35,792 nt of DNA from DATJFQ01 sp035495555 (GTDB lineage: Bacteria; Acidobacteriota; Vicinamibacteria; Vicinamibacterales; 2-12-FULL-66-21). The stretch lies in NCBI GenBank assembly GCA_035495555.1, contig DATJFQ010000031.1, forward strand, positions 1 through 35,792, read 5' to 3'. The translations under genes were made by a program, and so were the position numbers. Positions 30,549-35,792 of this stretch are shown here, piece after piece. Positions within the stretch are counted from its first letter, which is position 1; each line of letters opens with the position of its first letter. The notes under the pieces were generated by a model. The model was not told where the DNA came from. It worked only from the letters and a program-made list of their open reading frames with translations, and ran no database searches.

Positions 30549-31106
30549 CTATTTGCCGCTATCGGAGCAGCTCGACGACACCATCTGAACCGCGGACACG
30601 CGCAACGCACGCGCGCTCCCGCCACCGATGCCGTGACCCGAGGTCATCGTGGACATGCCGGACGGCTGGCCGCCGGCGCTCACCGCGCCGCCCGACGACT
30701 GCTGGTCGACGCCAGCGCCTTCGGTGATATGACGGCTGTCTTTCTTCGGCATGCGGCCGGTGACCCTGATTTCCTGCCCGACATGCTGGCCGAGGTCGAC
30801 GGTCCCTTCCGATGTCAGCGTGACCGTATCGTTCGCCTCCGGCGACTTCGACGCGGTCGTCGCGGCGCTCGAGCCGGAGGTTCCGGTCGTGCCAGTCGTA
30901 GCCATATCGTGCTCCGCCGGGAGGCCTTTGACGTGCGTCAAATCGAACGTCCCCGCTGTGAGGCCCGCGCGCAGGCAACCCGTCACCGTCATCGGCTTGG
31001 TCCACTGATCGGGGCCGCTCTGTTTCGTGTCTTTCGCCGATTGCTGGGCCGACAGTCCGACGGCGCACATCGCAGAAAGGCAGACTGCTGTGAACACATG
31101 CTTCAT
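30549..31106 (-). CDS. Secreted 'TGC' protein, paralogue 2
   Basis: A 185-residue exported protein with signal peptide MKHVFTAVCLSAMCAVGLSAQ. It shares the layout of the neighbour at 29825-30367: 'MTVTGCLRAGLTAGTFDLTHV', 'TVDLGQHVGQEIRVTGRM' and 'ARALRVSAVQMVSSSC', with Thr/Ser/Gly-rich linkers between. The paired Cys in TGC and near the C-terminus could form a disulfide. A strong GGAGG lies upstream of the ATG at 31106. The pair probably arose by local duplication. The 181-bp spacer between the two genes shows no clear element. Confidence 0.82.
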   Translation of the reverse strand: MKHVFTAVCLSAMCAVGLSAQQSAKDTKQSGPDQWTKPMTVTGCLRAGLTAGTFDLTHVKGLPAEHDMATTGTTGTSGSSAATTASKSPEANDTVTLTSEGTVDLGQHVGQEIRVTGRMPKKDSRHITEGAGVDQQSSGGAVSAGGQPSGMSTMTSGHGIGGGSARALRVSAVQMVSSSCSDSGK

Positions 31107-31176
31107 CTGTGTCTCCCTCCTGAGCACAGGCCAGTGCAAGCGCCGATTCCTCAGCGGTATGGCGCGCTGCGCGTGC

Positions 31177-31267
31177 GGTGCTCGGTGCTTCGTGCTCGGT
31201 GCTCGGTGCGGGGTGCTCGGTGCTCGGTGCGGGGTGCTTGGTGCTCGGTGCTTGGTGCTCGGTGCCG
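31177..31267. repeat. Thirteen-unit heptad array, GGTGCTC type
   Basis: Thirteen consecutive 7-bp units in perfect phase over 91 bp: GGTGCTC most often, with GGTGCTT, GGTGCGG, CGTGCTC and GGTGCCG. It ends 25 bp before the tRNA-Leu gene and makes up half of the spacer after the 'TGC' protein gene. The array at 1422-1469 is the same word in the opposite orientation. Confidence 0.95.
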
Positions 31268-31292
31268 GAAGTCGGGCTAGAATCGTGGACGA

Positions 31293-31374
31293 GGCGGCGT
31301 GGTGAAATTGGCAGACACAGCAGACTTAGGATCTGCCGGCGCAAGCCGTGGGCGTTCGAGTCGCCCCGCCGCCA
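31293..31374 (+). tRNA. tRNA-Leu (anticodon UAG)
   Basis: The acceptor stem GGCGGCG (31293-31299) pairs with CGCCGCC (31367-31373), with discriminator A at 31374. The D-arm is GTGAAATTGGCAGAC. The anticodon stem GCAGA/TCTGC encloses CTTAGGA, with TAG at 31327-31329. A long variable arm (CGGC...GCCG) marks a class II tRNA, as leucine requires. The T-arm is GGGCG-TTCGAGT-CGCCC. CCA is not encoded. Confidence 0.96.
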
Positions 31375-31626
31375 CTTTCTTGCCCGTTCCATAGTACTAT
31401 CGGATGTTCTGCGGCTCCCGGCGTAGCGAATCCTGGGTAAATCCGTGAAAATCCGAGGCCAGTGCGCGGTCCCGACCTGCCGATATGATGGTCACTGTTC
31501 CGGGGCCTTCTGAAGAGTTGAACACAGGAAAGCGTGCAAAGGGCGCCGGCACCGCTGGAGCGCGGAGATAGGTACGACGACGAGCGCGAACGAGGCGCCC
31601 GGCAGGAACGAAGCCCCCGGCTGATA
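31375..31626. other. Upstream region of tig
   Basis: This 252-bp spacer probably holds the tig promoter. A TATGAT at 31484-31489 could be a -10 box, but no good -35 is spaced from it. The region has no credible gene. Confidence 0.35.
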
Positions 31627-32955
31627 ATGAAAAAAGACTTCATCGACGTGAGCGACACCAGAAAGAACCTGGTCGTCGAAATCGACAGCGAGGTGGTCGA
31701 CGCGGAGATCGACAAGGTTTCCCGCGACTACAGCAAGGCGGCGCGGATCCCCGGCTTCCGTCCGGGGAAGGTCCCGGCGAAGATTGTCCGCCAGCGTTTT
31801 CGCGATCAGATCCTGCACGATGTGGCGCACGGCCTGATCCCTCGCGCGGTGGACGAAGCGCTGCGCGAAAAAGGTGTCGAACCGGTCGATACGCCCGATA
31901 TCAAGGATGTCGTCGTCGAGGAAGGACAGCCGCTCAAGTTCACGGCGACCTTCGATACGGTGCCGCCAATCGATCCGGGCGATTACGGTACGATTCAACT
32001 TCGCCGCGCCCCGGTCGTCGTCACCGATGCCGCCGTCGAGCAGGCGCTCTCGCAGCTTCGCGAGCGCTCCGCGCGATACGAACCGGTCGAGGATCGCGGG
32101 GTCGAAGTCGGAGATTCCGTCCTGCTCGATCTGACGCGCACGGCGCGCGACGAGAGCGCTTCCGGCATCGTCCTGACGGATGCCGAACCGGCGCCGCAGG
32201 CGGAGGGCGAATCCGACCGGCACGAGAACGTCACCGTCGACATCGGCGCCCCGGCGAATCCGCCCGGCTTCGACGAGCAGCTCTCAGGCCTCACGGCTGG
32301 CGCGACGAAGTCGTTCGACGTCGCCTACCCGGCGGAGTACACGATTGCGGAGCTTGCCGGGAAGACGGTTCGCTACGACGTCGTGATCAAGGCCGTCCGT
32401 AAGCGCGTCGTGCCGGATGCCGACGACGAGTTCGCGAAAGACGTCGGCGACTTCGCATCGCTCGAGGCGCTCCGGCAGCGCATCCGCGAGGATCTCGAGC
32501 ACGAAGCGCGTCACGAAGCCGAGCGCGAGGTTCGCGGGGAGCTGATGAAGCAGCTCGCCTCGCGCGTCCCGTTCGAGGTGCCGCAGGCGCTCCTCGAACG
32601 CGAAATCGACCGTCGGGTCGAAGAGTTCGTCCGCCGACTGATCGATCAGCAGATCGATCCGATGAAGACGAACATCAACTGGGAAGAATTCCGGGATCGT
32701 CAGCGCGACGCGGCCGCCGAAGCGGTGCGCGGCGCCCTGGTGCTCGACGAAGTCTCCCGGCGCGAGCAGATCGGCGTATCGAACGATGAGGTGGACGCCG
32801 AGATCGCCAGATATGCCGAGCGCACGGGCCGCACGCCGGCGGCCGTGAAGGCCCGTCTGGAGAAGGAGGGGGGGATCGGGCGTTTGTATTCCGGCCTGCG
32901 CCGCGAGCGGACCATTGATTTCCTGCTCTCGCGTGCTACAATCTTACAAACGTAA
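31627..32955 (+). CDS. tig: Trigger factor, ribosome-associated chaperone
   Basis: A 442-residue chaperone that meets nascent chains at the ribosome exit. The N-terminal domain has the ribosome-binding signature 'GFRPGKVPAKIVRQRF' at about 43-58. The FKBP-like prolyl isomerase domain is at about 155-250 ('RYEPVEDRGVEVGDSVLLDLTRT ... GFDEQLSGLTAGATKSFDV'). The C-terminal helical arms begin 'DADDEFAKDVGDFASLEALRQRI'. The length is normal. The ATG at 31627 (MKKDFIDVSD) is the family start; the frame is open further upstream and no strong Shine-Dalgarno is seen. It is first in the tig, clpP, clpX, lon order, conserved in many bacteria. Confidence 0.95.
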   Translation: MKKDFIDVSDTRKNLVVEIDSEVVDAEIDKVSRDYSKAARIPGFRPGKVPAKIVRQRFRDQILHDVAHGLIPRAVDEALREKGVEPVDTPDIKDVVVEEGQPLKFTATFDTVPPIDPGDYGTIQLRRAPVVVTDAAVEQALSQLRERSARYEPVEDRGVEVGDSVLLDLTRTARDESASGIVLTDAEPAPQAEGESDRHENVTVDIGAPANPPGFDEQLSGLTAGATKSFDVAYPAEYTIAELAGKTVRYDVVIKAVRKRVVPDADDEFAKDVGDFASLEALRQRIREDLEHEARHEAEREVRGELMKQLASRVPFEVPQALLEREIDRRVEEFVRRLIDQQIDPMKTNINWEEFRDRQRDAAAEAVRGALVLDEVSRREQIGVSNDEVDAEIARYAERTGRTPAAVKARLEKEGGIGRLYSGLRRERTIDFLLSRATILQT

Positions 32956-33027
32956 GTAAGGCAGACCTCCTGAGCCTCCCCACAACAATTCGATAGCCGT
33001 TTCTCGTTCCGGCGGACGCATTTTCGC

Positions 33028-33633
33028 ATGGCGCAACCTTCCTATTCGCAGCTGGTCCCCATGGTGGTCGAACAGACCAACCGCGGGGAGCGGGCGTACG
33101 ACATCTTTTCGCGCCTGCTCAAGGACAGCATTATTTTCGTCGGGACGCCGATCGACGACAGCATCGCGAACCTCGTCATCGCCCAGATGCTGTTCCTCGA
33201 AGCGGAGGACCCGGATCGGGACATCCTCCTCTATATCAATAGCCCGGGCGGGGTGGTGACCGCCGGCATGGCCATTTACGACACCATGCAGTTCATCAGG
33301 CCGGACGTGCAGACGTATTGCATCGGCCAGGCGGCGTCGGTCGCGGCCGTGCTGCTGGCCGCCGGCGCGAAAGGCAAGCGCTTCTCGCTTCCCAACTCCC
33401 GGATCCTCATCCACCAGCCGTGGGTGCAGGGCCTGGGGGGCCAGACGACGGATATCGACATCCACGCCCGCGAGCTGCTGCGGACCCGCGAGCGCCTGAA
33501 CCAAATCCTCGCGCAGCACACCGGCCAGCCCCTGAAACGCATCCAGGACGATACGGAACGGGACTACATCATGGGGGCGGAGCAGGGGAAGGAATACGGT
33601 ATTATTGACGACGTCATCCGCAAACGCGCATGA
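33028..33633 (+). CDS. clpP: ATP-dependent Clp protease proteolytic subunit
   Basis: A 201-residue serine protease that forms the ClpXP chamber. The catalytic triad is visible: Ser104 (GQAASVAAVLL), His129 (RILIHQPW) and Asp175 (DDTERD). The oxyanion loop 'NSPGGVVTAGMAIYDTM' and the heptamer-contact region are normal. The residues after the nucleophile are unusual, because many ClpP sequences have ASMGA where this has ASVAA. It lies 72 bp downstream of tig and 105 bp upstream of clpX. The conserved 'YSQLVPMVVEQTNRGERAYDIFSRLL' opening supports the ATG at 33028. Confidence 0.97.
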   Translation: MAQPSYSQLVPMVVEQTNRGERAYDIFSRLLKDSIIFVGTPIDDSIANLVIAQMLFLEAEDPDRDILLYINSPGGVVTAGMAIYDTMQFIRPDVQTYCIGQAASVAAVLLAAGAKGKRFSLPNSRILIHQPWVQGLGGQTTDIDIHARELLRTRERLNQILAQHTGQPLKRIQDDTERDYIMGAEQGKEYGIIDDVIRKRA

Positions 33634-33635
33634 AG

Positions 33636-33733
33636 CAGTCAGTTACCAGCTGCCAGTGGCCAGTTCAAGCCTGACGCCGGGCTTCCTCAGTGAACTGGAC
33701 ACCGGGAACTGGGGGCTGGTAGCTTCTGGGTTC
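33636..33733. repeat. Heptad array filling the clpP-clpX spacer
   Basis: Fourteen 7-bp steps begin two bases after the clpP stop and end five bases before the clpX ATG. Left-hand units carry CCAG (TTACCAG, CTGCCAG and TGGCCAG). Right-hand units carry CTGG (GAACTGG twice, GGGCTGG). The two sets are inverted relative to each other, for example CCAGTTC at 33660-33666 against GAACTGG at 33692-33698, so the spacer RNA could form a hairpin. Confidence 0.88.
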
Positions 33734-33738
33734 TCTTT

Positions 33739-34989
<1,251 letters not shown>

Positions 34990-34990
34990 T

Positions 34991-35067
34991 TTCCAGTGGC
35001 CAGTGGCCAGTAGCCAGCTGGTTCGTGCCTGGCAACTGGAAACTGACAACTGGCAACTTTCTCAACC
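34991..35067. repeat. Heptad array filling the clpX-lon spacer
   Basis: Eleven 7-bp units run from one base after the clpX stop to the base before the lon ATG. Left units are TTCCAGT and GGCCAGT; right units are CAACTGG, AAACTGA and CAACTTT. CCAGT words on the left are inverted as ACTGG words on the right. The last unit (CTCAACC) abuts the lon start, leaving no ribosome-binding site. Confidence 0.9.
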
Positions 35068-35792
35068 ATGGAACTTTACGAGACTCTTCCCATCGTCCCG
35101 CTCCGGGACGTCGTTGTCTTCCCGCACATGATGATGCCGTTCGTGATCGGACGGCCGTCGTCTACCCGCGCGCTGGAGCATGCGCTGGGGAAGGACAAGC
35201 GGATTTTCCTCGCGGCGCAGCATGATGCGCAGACCGACGAGCCGCAGCCTGCGGACATCTACACGATGGGCTGCGTCGCCAACATCGTCCAGAGTCTGAA
35301 GCTGCCCGACGGCAACATCAAGGTGCTCGTCGAAGGCATCGAGCGCGCGCGCGCGGTCGAGTGGAAGGAAGACAAGGGCTTCTACCGGGTCGTCGTGAAG
35401 ATCGTCCCGAAACACAAGGAGACGGGCGTCGACGCGGAAAGCACGATGAGCAAGGTCGTGTCGCTGTTCGAGCAGTACGTGAAGCTCTCGAACAACCTGA
35501 ACTACGACGCCATGATTGCCGCCGTCCGCGTGGACGACCCGGGCAAGCTTGCCGACACGATTGCCGCGCACCTCGTCGTCGGCGTGGACGAAAAGCAGAA
35601 CCTGCTCGAGATCATCTCCCCCGTCGAGCGGCTGAACCGGATCATCGGACTCCTCGAAGCCGAGGTGGACAAGCTCCAGGTCGATCGCCGCATCCAGTCT
35701 CGCGTGAAGAAGCAGATGGAGAAGGCGCAGAAGGAGTACTACCTCAACGAGAAGATGAAGGCGATCCAGAAGGAACTGGGCCGCAAGGACGA
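35068..35792 (+). CDS. lon: ATP-dependent protease La (Lon), N-terminal part (gene runs off the window)
   Basis: About 241 residues are visible. The Lon N-terminal substrate-binding domain starts 'ELYETLPIVPLRDVVVFPHMMMPFVIGR' and includes 'GCVANIVQSLKLPDGNIKVLVEGIERA'. A helical stretch (VERLNRIIGLLEAEVDKLQ) and the coiled coil 'QMEKAQKEYYLNEKMKAIQKELG' lead into the AAA+ domain, which lies outside the window. Lon degrades misfolded and regulatory proteins in the cytoplasm. The ATG at 35068 is the family start. It has no Shine-Dalgarno sequence, because the heptad array ends directly before it. Confidence 0.96.
   Translation, partial: MELYETLPIVPLRDVVVFPHMMMPFVIGRPSSTRALEHALGKDKRIFLAAQHDAQTDEPQPADIYTMGCVANIVQSLKLPDGNIKVLVEGIERARAVEWKEDKGFYRVVVKIVPKHKETGVDAESTMSKVVSLFEQYVKLSNNLNYDAMIAAVRVDDPGKLADTIAAHLVVGVDEKQNLLEIISPVERLNRIIGLLEAEVDKLQVDRRIQSRVKKQMEKAQKEYYLNEKMKAIQKELGRKD

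Noticed and set aside
30141..31280. Plus-strand frame ending in a VLGARC-type repeat
   Set aside because: Antisense to the two secreted 'TGC' genes; the repeat is just the GGTGCTC array read in frame.
31484..31489. TATGAT as a tig promoter -10 box
   Set aside because: No -35-like hexamer at the right distance, so it is not listed as a promoter feature.

Overview
The window is high-GC DNA with dense, mostly minus-strand genes. It looks like a chromosome segment of an Acidobacteriota bacterium, probably class Vicinamibacteria. This is an inference from gene content: a Ser/Thr kinase with the GAGGMGEV glycine loop, secreted carboxypeptidase-regulatory-like/cupin and 'TGC' proteins, EgtB/EgtD, AddAB-like and Ku repair genes, and a tig-clpP-clpX-lon run. 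No 16S gene or taxonomic marker search was available. No prophage, CRISPR array or complete insertion sequence was seen.

Layout. 1-2.2 kb: the start of a Ser/Thr kinase, a small membrane protein, a secreted protein and a secreted cupin protein. 2.3-5.1 kb: an APC permease convergent with a DUF6526 membrane protein and an AstE/AspA-like zinc hydrolase. 5.3-8.4 kb: a GAF-GAF histidine kinase, an unrecognised protein and a glycine-rich RRM protein. 8.8-15.6 kb: addA and addB overlapping by 4 bp, for double-strand-break processing. 15.7-20 kb: a small membrane protein, a bacterial dynamin, a secreted beta-propeller-like protein and an orphan protease-propeptide-like protein. 20-22.9 kb: an ECF sigma factor, anti-sigma factor, Spy-like protein and CBM9-like protein in one overlapping minus-strand operon, with a second Spy-like gene divergent from it. 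23-26.2 kb: a cis-3-hydroxyproline dehydratase-like enzyme, a tiny Cys-pair protein, a WYL regulator and an HNH endonuclease. 26.4-29.7 kb: egtB-egtD (ergothioneine) and Ku. 29.8-31.1 kb: two tandem secreted paralogues. 31.3-35.8 kb: tRNA-Leu(UAG), then tig, clpP, clpX and the start of lon, a protein-quality-control cluster.

The most unusual signal is a set of short tandem arrays phased at 7 or 8 bp. Each locus has its own drifting consensus (for example GGTGCTC, GGGAGTT, GCCAGTT, CGCGCCT, GGGTTCTC). They fill many intergenic spacers, often abut a stop or start codon exactly, and often form inverted arms that could fold as hairpins. Some have entered reading frames: the inter-domain linker of EgtB, the middle of a secreted protein and the tail of an HNH endonuclease. 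Examples are a 147-bp stretch of 21 consecutive heptads at 8601-8747, 13 heptads at 31177-31267, and the clpP-clpX and clpX-lon spacers, which are almost wholly heptads. They resemble the heptanucleotide STRR repeats described in cyanobacteria. A separate pair of 47-bp palindromic elements lies at 26291-26398.
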